From positions 496,001 to 560,000 of the forward strand of contig NZ_JACHML010000001.1 of the NCBI RefSeq assembly GCF_014208045.1: a DNA stretch of 64,000 nucleotides, written 5' to 3'. This document shows, one piece after another, positions 9,233 through 17,730 of the stretch. Under the pieces are notes generated by a model. It ran no database searches, was not told the DNA's origin, and saw only the letters and a list, made by a program, of their open reading frames with translations. This DNA is from Microbacterium thalassium (GTDB lineage Bacteria > Actinomycetota > Actinomycetes > Actinomycetales > Microbacteriaceae). How positions within the stretch are numbered: the stretch's first letter is position 1; each line of letters opens with the position of its first letter. The position numbers and the translations under genes are program-made.

Positions 9233-10863
9233 GCGGAGGTTCCTTCGGAAGCGGCCGCCGCCTCGGACAGCACGCGCGCGAGGCGGCGGCCGAGGCGGAC
9301 GAGGGCGATGTCGGTGCCGGCGCGCGATACGGCGCACACGCCGACGGGCGCGGGCCCCAGCTGCGACGGCACGGTCAGCAGCGGCACCGACAGGGCGGGG
9401 ACGCCGGCCACCGCGGCGGGCGTGGTCATCCGCAGCGTCGCCATGCGCACGCGGTCGACCTTCTCCCCGCCGCTGGTGCGCATCGGCGCGGGCCCCGGGA
9501 CGGTCGGCAGCAGCAGCTGAGCATCGCCGACGAGCTCGTGCAGGCGCTCCGCGAGCGGAGCGAGCGCCGCGCGGGCGGCGGATTCGTCGGCGGAGGAGAC
9601 CAGGGCCGCGGCGCGGAAGCGCTCCGCGACGGCCGGACCCACCGAACCCGGGTGCTCACGCAGCCACGGGCCGTTGTTGCGCCACGCCTCCGCTCCCTGC
9701 ACGGTGCGGAACGGCACGAACCAGTCGTCGAGGGCGCCGATCGACACCGTTTCGATCTCGGGTCCCGACGGGTGCGCGGCGAGCACCTCGAGCATCTGCT
9801 CGAACGCCGCGCGGGTGTCGTCCTCGACGGCGGCGAGCGCCTCTTCGGGCACGAGGAACCGCCACGGCAGGTCGTGGCCCGACTCGCCGTACACCGACTC
9901 GGTCGAATCCGAGCCGTCGTAGCTGAGGCACCAGTCCGCGACGCGCTGCAACGTCTCGCCGTCGCGCGTGAGCCACCCGATCGTGTCGAACGACTGCGCG
10001 AGCGGCAGCATCCCCTGCCGGGGCACGAGGTCGTGGGTCGTGCGCAGCCCCCACAGGCCCTGGTAGGACGCGGGCACGCGGACCGAGCCGGCGGTGTCGG
10101 TGGCGAGCCCGATCTCGGCCTGGCCCGACGCGACGGCGGACGCCGGCCCGCTCGACGAGCCGCCGGGCAGCGCTCCGGGGAGCGCGGCGTTGGGGGGTGT
10201 GCCGTAGTGGGCGTTGTCGCCCGCGATCGAGTACGCGAACTCGTCGGTGCGCGCGATGCCGCGCAGCGACGCCCCGCCGCGCAGCAGGTCGCTGACCGCG
10301 GGCGACGTGTACGTCTCGGCTTTGACGCTGTCGAGGAAGGTCGGGTTGCCGGCGCCGATGCGGTAGCCCTTGATCGCGAACAGGTCCTTGACGGCCACCG
10401 TCAGGCCCTCGAGCGGCCCCTCCCACGCTCCCTGGAAGAGCGGATCGCCGACCGTGCGCCACATCGACCGGTCGAGCGCCTGCGCGCGGGGCGTCACATG
10501 CGCGGCGGTGATGAGCCAGCCGCCGTCGCGATGCTCCCACACCTGCGTCTGCAGCCCCGTGCCGCCGGTGGCATAGCGCGAGATCGACACCAGCAGCGCG
10601 GCATCCGGTCCGAGCTCGCGGTACTCGATCCGCTCGATCACGCGCTGCGGGACGCCCCCGCGCGTGCCGCGGAAGGCCGAGATCGCCTCGTGGCCGACCA
10701 GTAGGCCCGCGGCGTCGCCGCGCATCGTCTCGGGACCGGGCGCGAACGCCGCGTCGAGGTGGTCGAGGTCGTTGACGACGATCGCCGCCTCGTACGCGGT
10801 GAAGGCCGCGAGGAGGTCGGCGGGCACGGCTTCGGCGCCCCGGATGGCGGATGCCTCAGCCAC
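9229..10863 (-). CDS. AtzH-like domain fused to amidase-signature enzyme (HpxZ-HpxY-like)
   Basis: A 544-aa two-domain protein. Residues about 10-130 match the AtzH/DUF3225 (NTF2-like) family; about 140-540 are an amidase-signature hydrolase with K159 (VAVKDLF), the cis-Ser region GGSSSG (235-239) and nucleophile S260 in DTAGSVRVP. In Klebsiella purine clusters, HpxY (amidase) and HpxZ (AtzH-like) are separate proteins assigned to late urate catabolism; here they are fused. I infer hydrolysis of oxalurate made by the neighbouring aminotransferase. Starts at GTG 10863, overlapping the upstream gene by 8 nt. Allophanate/biuret-type hydrolysis is an alternative. Confidence 0.8.
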   Translation of the reverse strand: MAEASAIRGAEAVPADLLAAFTAYEAAIVVNDLDHLDAAFAPGPETMRGDAAGLLVGHEAISAFRGTRGGVPQRVIERIEYRELGPDAALLVSISRYATGGTGLQTQVWEHRDGGWLITAAHVTPRAQALDRSMWRTVGDPLFQGAWEGPLEGLTVAVKDLFAIKGYRIGAGNPTFLDSVKAETYTSPAVSDLLRGGASLRGIARTDEFAYSIAGDNAHYGTPPNAALPGALPGGSSSGPASAVASGQAEIGLATDTAGSVRVPASYQGLWGLRTTHDLVPRQGMLPLAQSFDTIGWLTRDGETLQRVADWCLSYDGSDSTESVYGESGHDLPWRFLVPEEALAAVEDDTRAAFEQMLEVLAAHPSGPEIETVSIGALDDWFVPFRTVQGAEAWRNNGPWLREHPGSVGPAVAERFRAAALVSSADESAARAALAPLAERLHELVGDAQLLLPTVPGPAPMRTSGGEKVDRVRMATLRMTTPAAVAGVPALSVPLLTVPSQLGPAPVGVCAVSRAGTDIALVRLGRRLARVLSEAAAASEGTSA

Positions 10864-11998
10864 GGTCGACCCCGTCGAAGTCCGCCTCGCGGATGCGGGC
10901 GTGCACGCCGCACACGATGTCCACGACCTGCGAGATGTCGAAGTCGGTCGCGGCGCTCAGGTAGGCGTACGCGAGGTGCTCGTCCAGGCCCCAGCGCGCC
11001 CGGATCAGCGCGATCGCGGCGCGCACGGCCTTGCGCATCGCCTCGTTCAGATCGGGGTCCAGGCCCGTGGGGACGAGGTACTCGTCGGTGCGCACCAGCG
11101 GGCCGAGCACGTCGCCGAATTCGGCGAGCGCCTCCTCGCGCGCCACGACGTCGAAGCGCAGCGTCGCGCGCAGCGACGCCTCGAGCGCGGTGAGCGCCAC
11201 CTCGCCGTCGCCCTGTGCGAAGTGCGGATCGCCGATGTAGGCGAGGGCTCCCGCGACCTGCACCGGCAGGTACAGCACCGCGCCCTCGGTGAGCAGGTTG
11301 ATGTCGATGTTGCCGCCGTGCGAGCCGGGCGGCACCGAGTGCGGCCGGTCACCGCCTGCGACGGCCAGACCCATCGTGCCGAGGAACGGCGCGAGCGGGA
11401 ACTCCACGACGCGCGGGCCGCCGTCGGTGACGGGCAGCGTGCCGACGAGCCGGCCGTCGCGCTCGGCGACCGGGCAGAAGACGCTGACGTTGCCCTGGGC
11501 GCGGGGCAGCTCGCCCACGAGGGCGCCCTTGCCGTGCCGGTTCGAGATGACGCCGTACGGCACCCGCGGCGCGAGCGACTCCACCGTGATCTTCAGCAGA
11601 TCGCCCGGCTCGGCGCCGGCGACGTGGATCGGCCCGGTGACGACGTGCGGCCCGTCGTTCTGCGGGTCGCGCGACAGCGTTCCGGCGATCTCGATCGCGT
11701 CGGCGAGCACGTCGGATGCGGCCACGCCGTGCCCCGTGAAGTACGCGAGCGGGTCCTTGCCCTGGTCCTCGAGGATGCCCTCGTGGCTGACAGTGTCGAT
11801 CGTGACCGTCTCGCCGGGCGCGATGCGCAGCACCGCCGGGTCCTGCTCGCACGGCAGCCGCCCCCACAGCACGGTCTCGGGGGTGGCGGACAGGTAGTGG
11901 TCGCCGGGCAGGTCGCCCTCGCCCGGCTGCAGGATCGACGTCGTGGCGCGCATGCCCCCATCCAAGCCCATCTCGGGCGCGGCCGCCGACGCGCTCAT
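10856..11998 (-). CDS. Acetamidase/formamidase family protein
   Basis: A 380-aa FmdA_AmdA-type amidohydrolase. Family features are PGETVTIDTVSHEG, DLLKITVESL, the metal-binding GSHGGNIDIN stretch, AYIGDPHFAQGDGE, and the C-terminal SAATDFDISQVVD. Such enzymes release ammonia from short amides. Its place between allantoinase and the amidase suggests an amide of purine breakdown, for example oxamate, but this is inference. ATG at 11998 overlaps the allantoinase TGA (ATGA) and follows GGAGG. Confidence 0.82.
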   Translation of the reverse strand: MSASAAAPEMGLDGGMRATTSILQPGEGDLPGDHYLSATPETVLWGRLPCEQDPAVLRIAPGETVTIDTVSHEGILEDQGKDPLAYFTGHGVAASDVLADAIEIAGTLSRDPQNDGPHVVTGPIHVAGAEPGDLLKITVESLAPRVPYGVISNRHGKGALVGELPRAQGNVSVFCPVAERDGRLVGTLPVTDGGPRVVEFPLAPFLGTMGLAVAGGDRPHSVPPGSHGGNIDINLLTEGAVLYLPVQVAGALAYIGDPHFAQGDGEVALTALEASLRATLRFDVVAREEALAEFGDVLGPLVRTDEYLVPTGLDPDLNEAMRKAVRAAIALIRARWGLDEHLAYAYLSAATDFDISQVVDIVCGVHARIREADFDGVDRG

Positions 11999-13395
11999 GC
12001 GACCGCCTCCGCCGCGGCCGACAGCAGGCGGCCCCCGGCTGCGCCGCGGAACCGCGGCGCCTCGCCGGGTCCGCCTTCGGTGACATCGAACACCGACGTG
12101 CCGTGCAGCCACGTGCGGCGGACCTTGCCGCTGAGGGTCCGGTGGTCGTACGCCGTGATGGGGTTCTTGTGCAGCAGCTCGTGCGCGTCGATCGGGTACG
12201 CGTCGTCGAGGCCGAAGACGGCCAGGTGCGCGGGGGCTCCGGGCGCGATCGTTCCCACGTCCGTCAGACCCGCGACACCGGCTGGTCCCGTCGTGAACAG
12301 CGGCACGAGCGCCTCGAACGGGATGCCGCGGGACTGCGCCTCGGTCCACACCGCCGACAGCCCCACCTGGAGCCCCGCGATGCCGCCCCACGCGAGGCCG
12401 AAGTCGCCGCCGCCCGAGCGCTTGAGGTCGACCGTGCTCGGCGAGTGGTCGCTGACGATCGCGTCGATCGTGCCGTCGAGGACCCCCTCCCACAGCAGAT
12501 CGCGGTTCGCGTCGTCGCGGATCGGCGGGCAGCACTTGAACTCGCTCGCGCCGTCGGGGATCTCCTCGGCGGCGATCGTGAGGTAGTGCGGGCACGTCTC
12601 GACGGTCAGCTTCACGCCGGATGCCTTGGCCTCGCGGATCGCCGGCAGCGACGTGGCGTCGCTCAGGTGCAGGATGTGGGCGCGCGCGCCGGTGCGCCGA
12701 GCGCCCTCGATGACGGAGTGGATGGCGGATGCCTCGCTGGCGGGCGGCCGCGAACGCAGGAACGCGTCGTACGTGCGCCCGAGGGGACCCGCCTCGTGCA
12801 GCAAGTCCGGGTCCTCGGCGTGGACGATCAGCCGCGAGCCGATCGCTGCGATCTCCTCGAGCGCGGCCTCCAGCTGCGCCCCGTCGAGGTGGCCGAACTC
12901 GTCGACGCCCGACGGCGCGAGGAAGCACTTAAAGCCGTAGACGCCGGCTGCGTGCAGCGGCGCGAGGTTCCCGAGATTCTCGGGCACGGCCCCGCCCCAG
13001 AAGCCGACGTCGACGTAGGCGGATGCCGCGGCCGCCGCCTTCTTGATCTCGAGGGCCTCGACCGTCGTCGTCGGGGGGATGGAGTTCAGCGGCATGTCGA
13101 CGATCGTGGTGACCCCGCCCGCGGCGGCGGCGAGGGTCGCCGACCGGAAGCCCTCCCACTCGGTGCGCCCGGGCTCGTTGACGTGCACGTGGGAATCCAC
13201 GAGTCCCGGCAGCAGCACCGCGTCGTCGGGCACGATCACGGCGCGGTCATAGCGCGGGATGCGGGCGCCCACCGGTTCGACGGCGGCGATCATCCCGCCC
13301 TCGATCACGACCGCGGCCGGGCGGAAGCCGCCGTCCAGCCACGTCCGCTGCGCGCGGATGACGGTGCGTTCTTCGGTGCTGCGCCCAGGCGTCAC
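11995..13395 (-). CDS. allB: Allantoinase
   Basis: A 466-aa cyclic amidohydrolase opening the allantoin ring to allantoate. The metal site is visible: HVHVNEPGRTEWEGF near residue 65, carboxylated-lysine position K156 in YGFKCFLAPSG, VHAED, LHLSDATSL, and SDHSPST. GTG at 13395 is chosen because AAGGAG precedes it with correct spacing. First gene of the leftward purine operon (allantoinase, FmdA-like, fused amidase, aminotransferase, AllC). Divergent from the urate-oxidation operon, with a shared 127-bp control region. Confidence 0.9.
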   Translation of the reverse strand: MTPGRSTEERTVIRAQRTWLDGGFRPAAVVIEGGMIAAVEPVGARIPRYDRAVIVPDDAVLLPGLVDSHVHVNEPGRTEWEGFRSATLAAAAGGVTTIVDMPLNSIPPTTTVEALEIKKAAAAASAYVDVGFWGGAVPENLGNLAPLHAAGVYGFKCFLAPSGVDEFGHLDGAQLEAALEEIAAIGSRLIVHAEDPDLLHEAGPLGRTYDAFLRSRPPASEASAIHSVIEGARRTGARAHILHLSDATSLPAIREAKASGVKLTVETCPHYLTIAAEEIPDGASEFKCCPPIRDDANRDLLWEGVLDGTIDAIVSDHSPSTVDLKRSGGGDFGLAWGGIAGLQVGLSAVWTEAQSRGIPFEALVPLFTTGPAGVAGLTDVGTIAPGAPAHLAVFGLDDAYPIDAHELLHKNPITAYDHRTLSGKVRRTWLHGTSVFDVTEGGPGEAPRFRGAAGGRLLSAAAEAVA

Positions 13396-13522
13396 AGGAG
13401 CTCCTTCGTCCTCGGTGCCCCCAGCATCGCGCACGCATGTCTCGGCGGTGGGTGTCAGCCGTTTCCGCCGTGTAACGAGTGCGCAACCCAGCACCGGTAG
13501 CGTCGGGGACGAGAGGAGCGAC
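13396..13522. promoter_or_regulatory. Divergent promoter region of the purine operons
   Basis: This 127-bp spacer must hold the promoters for both purine operons. TAGCGT at 13498-13503 is a plausible rightward -10 box; a matching -35 is not clear. No obvious long operator palindrome was seen, and no purine regulator gene lies inside the window. Confidence 0.45.
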
Positions 13523-14023
13523 GTGCGTCTGGACGAGTTCAACGAAGCGGATGCCGCGGACGCGCGCGCCGTCGTGGCGGTCTGGGCCGCGATCCCGGTG
13601 TGGGTCGAGGCCATCGTGGCCGCCCGGCCGTACTCGTCGGTCGACGCCCTCGCCGAGGCCGCGGCGATGCTCGCGGCGTCGTGGGGCCGTGCCGACCTCG
13701 ACGCGGCGCTCGCCCACCACCCCCGCATCGGCGAGAAGCCCGCCGGCTCCGGCGCCGAGGCCGCCGCGTCGCGCAGCGAGCAGGCGAGCATGGTGGACGC
13801 CGACGCCTCGGTGGCGGACCGCATCGCCGCCGGCAACCGCGCGTACGAAGAGCGCTTCGGTCGGGTCTTCCTCATCCGCGCGGCCGGCCGCGCGCCCGAC
13901 GAGATGCTCACCGAGCTCGAGAGGCGTCTCGGCAACGACGACGAGAGCGAGGTCGCCGAAGCCTGCGACCAGCTCGCCCAGATCGCGATGCTGCGCCTGC
14001 GCGGCGCCTTCGCGGAAGGATGA
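13523..14023 (+). CDS. uraD: 2-oxo-4-hydroxy-4-carboxy-5-ureidoimidazoline decarboxylase
   Basis: A 166-aa OHCU decarboxylase making S-allantoin in the third step of urate oxidation. The catalytic HPRIGEK motif (H66) is present, as is SEQASM and the NRAYEERFGRVFLI strand typical of the family. GTG at 13523 follows GAGAGGAG at 13511-13518. First gene of the rightward operon; the next gene starts 4 nt after its stop. Confidence 0.9.
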   Translation: MRLDEFNEADAADARAVVAVWAAIPVWVEAIVAARPYSSVDALAEAAAMLAASWGRADLDAALAHHPRIGEKPAGSGAEAAASRSEQASMVDADASVADRIAAGNRAYEERFGRVFLIRAAGRAPDEMLTELERRLGNDDESEVAEACDQLAQIAMLRLRGAFAEG

Positions 14024-14027
14024 GCGC

Positions 14028-14360
14028 ATGACCCACCTCACCACCCACGTCCTCGACGCCTCGATCGGCCTGCCCGCGCAGAACGTCTTCGTCTCGCTCG
14101 CCCGGCACCTGCGCTCCGGCGGCGCCGAGAGTGTCGCCGAGGGCTTCACGGATGCCGACGGCCGCCTGGCGCTCGGCCCCGACCTGCTCGATCCGGGCAT
14201 GTACGCGCTCACGTTCGGGACCGGAGCCTACTTCGAGGCCCGGGGCGTGGAGACGTTCTACCCTCTGGTCACGATCACCTTCACCGTCGAAGGCGACCGG
14301 CACCTGCACGTGCCGCTGCTGCTGAGCCCGTTCGCCTACTCCACCTACCGAGGGAGCTGA
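14028..14360 (+). CDS. uraH: 5-hydroxyisourate hydrolase (transthyretin-like)
   Basis: A 110-aa transthyretin-fold enzyme hydrolysing 5-hydroxyisourate to OHCU. Diagnostic features are THVLDASIGLPA near the N-terminus, the RHLHVPLLLSP strand and the C-terminal YRGS tetrapeptide. The full family length is present. It lies between uraD and the FAD-dependent urate hydroxylase, matching the order of metabolic steps. Confidence 0.92.
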   Translation: MTHLTTHVLDASIGLPAQNVFVSLARHLRSGGAESVAEGFTDADGRLALGPDLLDPGMYALTFGTGAYFEARGVETFYPLVTITFTVEGDRHLHVPLLLSPFAYSTYRGS

Positions 14361-14363
14361 CAT

Positions 14364-15557
14364 ATGAAGGTCATCGTCATCGGCGCCGGCATCGGCGGCA
14401 CGAGCGCGGGCATCGCCCTCAGGCGACTCGGCCACGAGGTCGTCATCTACGACCGCATGCGCGAGAACAAGCCCGTGGGCGCCGCGCTGTCGCTGTGGTC
14501 CAACGGCGTCAAGGTCCTCAACTGGCTGGGCCTGGCCGACGAGGTCGCCGCGCTCGGCGGGGACATGGCGTACATGTCGTACCTCGACGGTCACACCGGC
14601 GAGACGATGTGCCGCTTCAGCCTGGCGCCGGTGACCGAGATGACCGGGCAGAAGCCGTATCCGGTCGCGCGCGCCGACCTGCAGATGCTGCTCATGGAGA
14701 CCTTCGGCCTGGACGACATCCACCTCGGGATGCAGATGACGGCCGTCTCCGAGTCGGACGGCGTCGTCACCGCGACCTTCGCCGACGGCTCCACCGACAC
14801 CGCCGACATGCTCATCGGCGCCGACGGGGCCCGCTCGATCACGCGCGACTACGTCACCGGGGCCGCGGAGGGCGGTCCGAAGATCGAGCGCACGTACTCG
14901 GGCTACACGAACTTCAACGGCCTCATCGCGCAGGACGATGCGATCGGCCCCGCCGACCAGTGGACGACGCACGTCGCCGAGGGCAAGCGCGCCGCGGTCA
15001 TGCCCGTCGCCGACGGCCGGTTCTACTTCTGGTTCGACGTGCCGCAGCCCGACGGACTCCCCTACGAGCGGTCCGACGGCAAGGCGCCGCTCGAGGCGGC
15101 CTTCGCCGGGTGGGCGCCGGCCGTGCAGGCGCTCATCGACGCCATCGATCCGGCCGTCTCGCTCAACCGCGTCGAGATCTGGGACATCGACCCGTTCCAC
15201 ACGTGGGTCCGCGGTCGCGTCGCGATCCTCGGCGACAGCGCGCACAACACCGCACCCGACATCGGGCAGGGTGCCTGCTCGGCGCTCGAGGACTCGTTCG
15301 CGCTCGGCATCGCCGTGGCCACCAACACCGTCAGCGTCGAGGACACCCTCAAGCGCTACGAGAAGATCCGGGCCGAGCGCGCCGGCGAACTCGTGGAGCG
15401 CGCGCGCAAGCGCGGCGACGAGACGCACGCGTACGACGCCGAGGCGACCGCCGCCTGGTACGAGAGCCTGCGCGGCAGCGACGGCTCCGGCATCATCCGG
15501 GGCATCGTCGGCAACATCGTGGACAGTCCCGTCAACCTCGGCGTCGGCACCCTGTGA
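14364..15557 (+). CDS. hpxO: FAD-dependent urate hydroxylase, HpxO-like
   Basis: A 397-aa aromatic-hydroxylase-type flavoprotein monooxygenase. It has GAGIGGTSAGIALRRLG at residues 7-23 for FAD, the DG motif in IGADGARS, and GDSAHNTAPDIGQG for FAD ribityl binding. Similarity in layout to Klebsiella HpxO and the adjacent uraD-uraH genes indicate conversion of urate to 5-hydroxyisourate with NAD(P)H and O2, replacing cofactor-free urate oxidase. It starts 3 nt after uraH. No uricase gene is seen in the window. Confidence 0.88.
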   Translation: MKVIVIGAGIGGTSAGIALRRLGHEVVIYDRMRENKPVGAALSLWSNGVKVLNWLGLADEVAALGGDMAYMSYLDGHTGETMCRFSLAPVTEMTGQKPYPVARADLQMLLMETFGLDDIHLGMQMTAVSESDGVVTATFADGSTDTADMLIGADGARSITRDYVTGAAEGGPKIERTYSGYTNFNGLIAQDDAIGPADQWTTHVAEGKRAAVMPVADGRFYFWFDVPQPDGLPYERSDGKAPLEAAFAGWAPAVQALIDAIDPAVSLNRVEIWDIDPFHTWVRGRVAILGDSAHNTAPDIGQGACSALEDSFALGIAVATNTVSVEDTLKRYEKIRAERAGELVERARKRGDETHAYDAEATAAWYESLRGSDGSGIIRGIVGNIVDSPVNLGVGTL

Positions 15558-15577
15558 CGCGGCCCTAGGCTCGCATC

Positions 15578-15835
15578 ATGGACTCGGCCCGCATCCAGCG
15601 CCTGCTCTCCGATGACCACATCGATCCGCGTGCTGCGCTGGACGAGCTGTTCCCCGGCGACGAGGCCCGCAGCAGCCACGAGATCGCCGTGGCGTGGGCG
15701 GCCGACCGGCTGCGGACCGCGGGCGTCGACCCCGCCGTGGCGCCGCTGGCGGGCATCAAGACACTCCGCGACGCCGAGCCCCGCCTGGACCTGGCGCCCG
15801 CCCGCTACCTCATCCGCCGCGTGACGCGGCTGTAG
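15578..15835 (+). CDS. Small protein of unknown function
   Basis: An 85-aa charged soluble protein, not recognised. TAGGCT at 15566-15571 lies 6 nt before the ATG and there is no Shine-Dalgarno, so it appears to be leaderless with its own promoter just after hpxO. It converges on the metallopeptidase gene (16 nt gap). Confidence 0.55.
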   Translation: MDSARIQRLLSDDHIDPRAALDELFPGDEARSSHEIAVAWAADRLRTAGVDPAVAPLAGIKTLRDAEPRLDLAPARYLIRRVTRL

Positions 15836-15851
15836 CCGGCGAGCCCCCGAG

Positions 15852-16844
15852 TCAGCCGCGCGCCGGCAGCAGCGAGGCCGCGAACGCGAGCTTGTCGAGG
15901 ACGGGGGTCGGGATCGCGAACGGATACAGGTCGTCCTTGCCCATCGACCGGTTGATGACGTTGAGAGCGGTCGACAGCGGGATCCAGACATCCTGCACGA
16001 GCGCGCGCACGTCGGCCGCCCCGGCGACGCGGTCGGCGTCGATCAGACCGTGCGAGACCGCCGAGTCGACCGTGTCGTAGATGTGGAGCAGGTGCGCCCA
16101 CGTCTCGGCGAAGTCCTCGTGCGGATGCATCGTGGCGTAGGTCGAGATGTACGAGGTCTTCCAGTCCGCCGGAGCGCCCTCGGCGTAGTGGCGGTCGATC
16201 GCGGCCTGGTAGTCGGCGCGCTCGTCGCCGAAGAGCTCCCGGAACCGGGCGGTCTCGGCATCCGTCACGACCAGCTGCCACTGGAAGTAGTGGCCGACCT
16301 CGTGGCGGAAGTGCCCGAGCATCGTGCGGTAGGGCTCGTCGAGCTGCTCGCGCACCTTCTCGCGGTGCGCGTCGTCGCCCTCGGCGAGGTCGATCGTGAT
16401 GACGCCGTCGACGTGGCCGATCGTCACCTGCTCGTCCGTGCTCGACAGCAGATCGAACGCGAGGCCGCCGACGGGATCGTCGTCCTTGCCGCGTACCTCG
16501 AGTCCGAGACGGTCCAGCTCGTACAGCAGATGCCGCTTGGCGCGCTCGGCGGGGAAGAAGTTGGCGAGCCCGTCGAGGTCGGCGTCGTTGGGACGCACCC
16601 GCGTGAGCGCGCAGCTGAAGCACGCGCCCCCCTCGAGCCGCGCGAGCCACGTGCAGCCCGACAGGTTGAGGTTGCGGCACACGTGCCACACCAGGCCGTC
16701 CGTGTCGACGTAGCGCCCGGCGTCGTCCACCGGGACGATCGCGCGCTCGGCCTGCGAGTAGCCGAGAGCGGTGCCGCATGAGACGCACACCGAGTTCTCG
16801 AAGAACAGCTTCGCGTCGCACACGCGGCAGCGGAACGCCTGCAC
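15852..16844 (-). CDS. Zinc-ribbon putative metallopeptidase
   Basis: A 330-aa cytosolic protein. Residues 6-23 form a zinc ribbon (C6, C9, C20, C23), and a second Cys set follows (CRNLNLSGCTW, CFSC). A catalytic H181-E-V-G-H185 motif with downstream acidic helices fits the putative zinc-binding metallopeptidase family (Peptidase_Mx-like). GTG at 16844 follows the transglutaminase stop by 1 nt, making it the last gene of the ATP-grasp/transglutaminase operon. The substrate is unknown; context suggests a role in processing the peptide made or modified by that system. Confidence 0.8.
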   Translation of the reverse strand: MQAFRCRVCDAKLFFENSVCVSCGTALGYSQAERAIVPVDDAGRYVDTDGLVWHVCRNLNLSGCTWLARLEGGACFSCALTRVRPNDADLDGLANFFPAERAKRHLLYELDRLGLEVRGKDDDPVGGLAFDLLSSTDEQVTIGHVDGVITIDLAEGDDAHREKVREQLDEPYRTMLGHFRHEVGHYFQWQLVVTDAETARFRELFGDERADYQAAIDRHYAEGAPADWKTSYISTYATMHPHEDFAETWAHLLHIYDTVDSAVSHGLIDADRVAGAADVRALVQDVWIPLSTALNVINRSMGKDDLYPFAIPTPVLDKLAFAASLLPARG

Positions 16845-16845
16845 G

Positions 16846-17730
16846 TCAGGGCCTCTCGTCCGGAGCGACGTCGACGGACACGCGCAGCGTCGACTTCTTC
16901 GCCTTCGACCAGATGATGCCGCGCACCGGCGACACGTCGCCGTAGTCGCGGCCCCACGCCACGGTGATGTAGCGGTCGTTCGCCCACTGGTTGTTGGTGG
17001 GGTCGATCGCGAGCCACTCCCCGGAGCCCGGCAGCCACACCGCCAGCCACGCGTGCGAGGCATCCGCCCCGACGACCCGCTCCTTGCCGGGCGGCGGCTG
17101 GGTCGCCAGATACCCGCTGACGTAGCGGGCGGCGAGACCGTGACTGCGCAGGCACGCCAGCGCCACGTGCGCGAAGTCCTGGCACACCCCGGCGCGCTTG
17201 CGCATGGCGTCGGCCACCGTGCTGGTGACGGTGGTCGCCTTCGTGTCGTAGTCGAAGTCGCGGTGGATGCGCTGCATGAGGTCGGTCGCCGCCTCGCCGA
17301 TGGGACGGCCCGGATGCAGCGACTGCGCCGCGTACTCGGCGGCCTCGGCCGTGTGGGTCACGCGGGGCGACTCCAGCGCGAACTCCGCGGCCGCCCACGC
17401 CCCCGGCAGGGTGGGATCCTCGAGCGGCCGGACGCTCTCCCACGGCATCGCGAGCGCTGCCGGGTCGTACACCGGGGTGTCGACGGTTACCTCGCTCGCG
17501 GCGTCGATGACGAGCTCGGTGTGCGGAGCGGTCACGTGGTAGTACGTCACGGCGTTGCCGTAATAGTCGACGTCGGGCGTGAAGTCGGCCGGGAGCGGGT
17601 CGAGGGAGACGGCGTGCGAGGCGACCTGCTGCCACGGCAGCTGCCGCGGGCGCAGGTGGTGGACGCCGAGGCTGTTGCGGACCGGCTTGTCGTACACGTA
17701 GTGCGTGCGGTGGCTCAGGAGGTACTTCAT
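16846..17730 (-). CDS. Transglutaminase-like cysteine peptidase family protein
   Basis: A 294-aa protein with the bacterial transglutaminase N-terminal domain (residues about 1-80) followed by a papain-like transglutaminase core. The triad is visible: Cys in RAGVCQDFAH, His in ASHAWLAVW, Asp in AIDPTNN. ATG at 17730 overlaps the upstream TGA (ATGA). Third gene of the four-gene operon with two transglutaminase-like proteins and an ATP-grasp/alpha-E fusion. Confidence 0.87.
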   Translation of the reverse strand: MKYLLSHRTHYVYDKPVRNSLGVHHLRPRQLPWQQVASHAVSLDPLPADFTPDVDYYGNAVTYYHVTAPHTELVIDAASEVTVDTPVYDPAALAMPWESVRPLEDPTLPGAWAAAEFALESPRVTHTAEAAEYAAQSLHPGRPIGEAATDLMQRIHRDFDYDTKATTVTSTVADAMRKRAGVCQDFAHVALACLRSHGLAARYVSGYLATQPPPGKERVVGADASHAWLAVWLPGSGEWLAIDPTNNQWANDRYITVAWGRDYGDVSPVRGIIWSKAKKSTLRVSVDVAPDERP

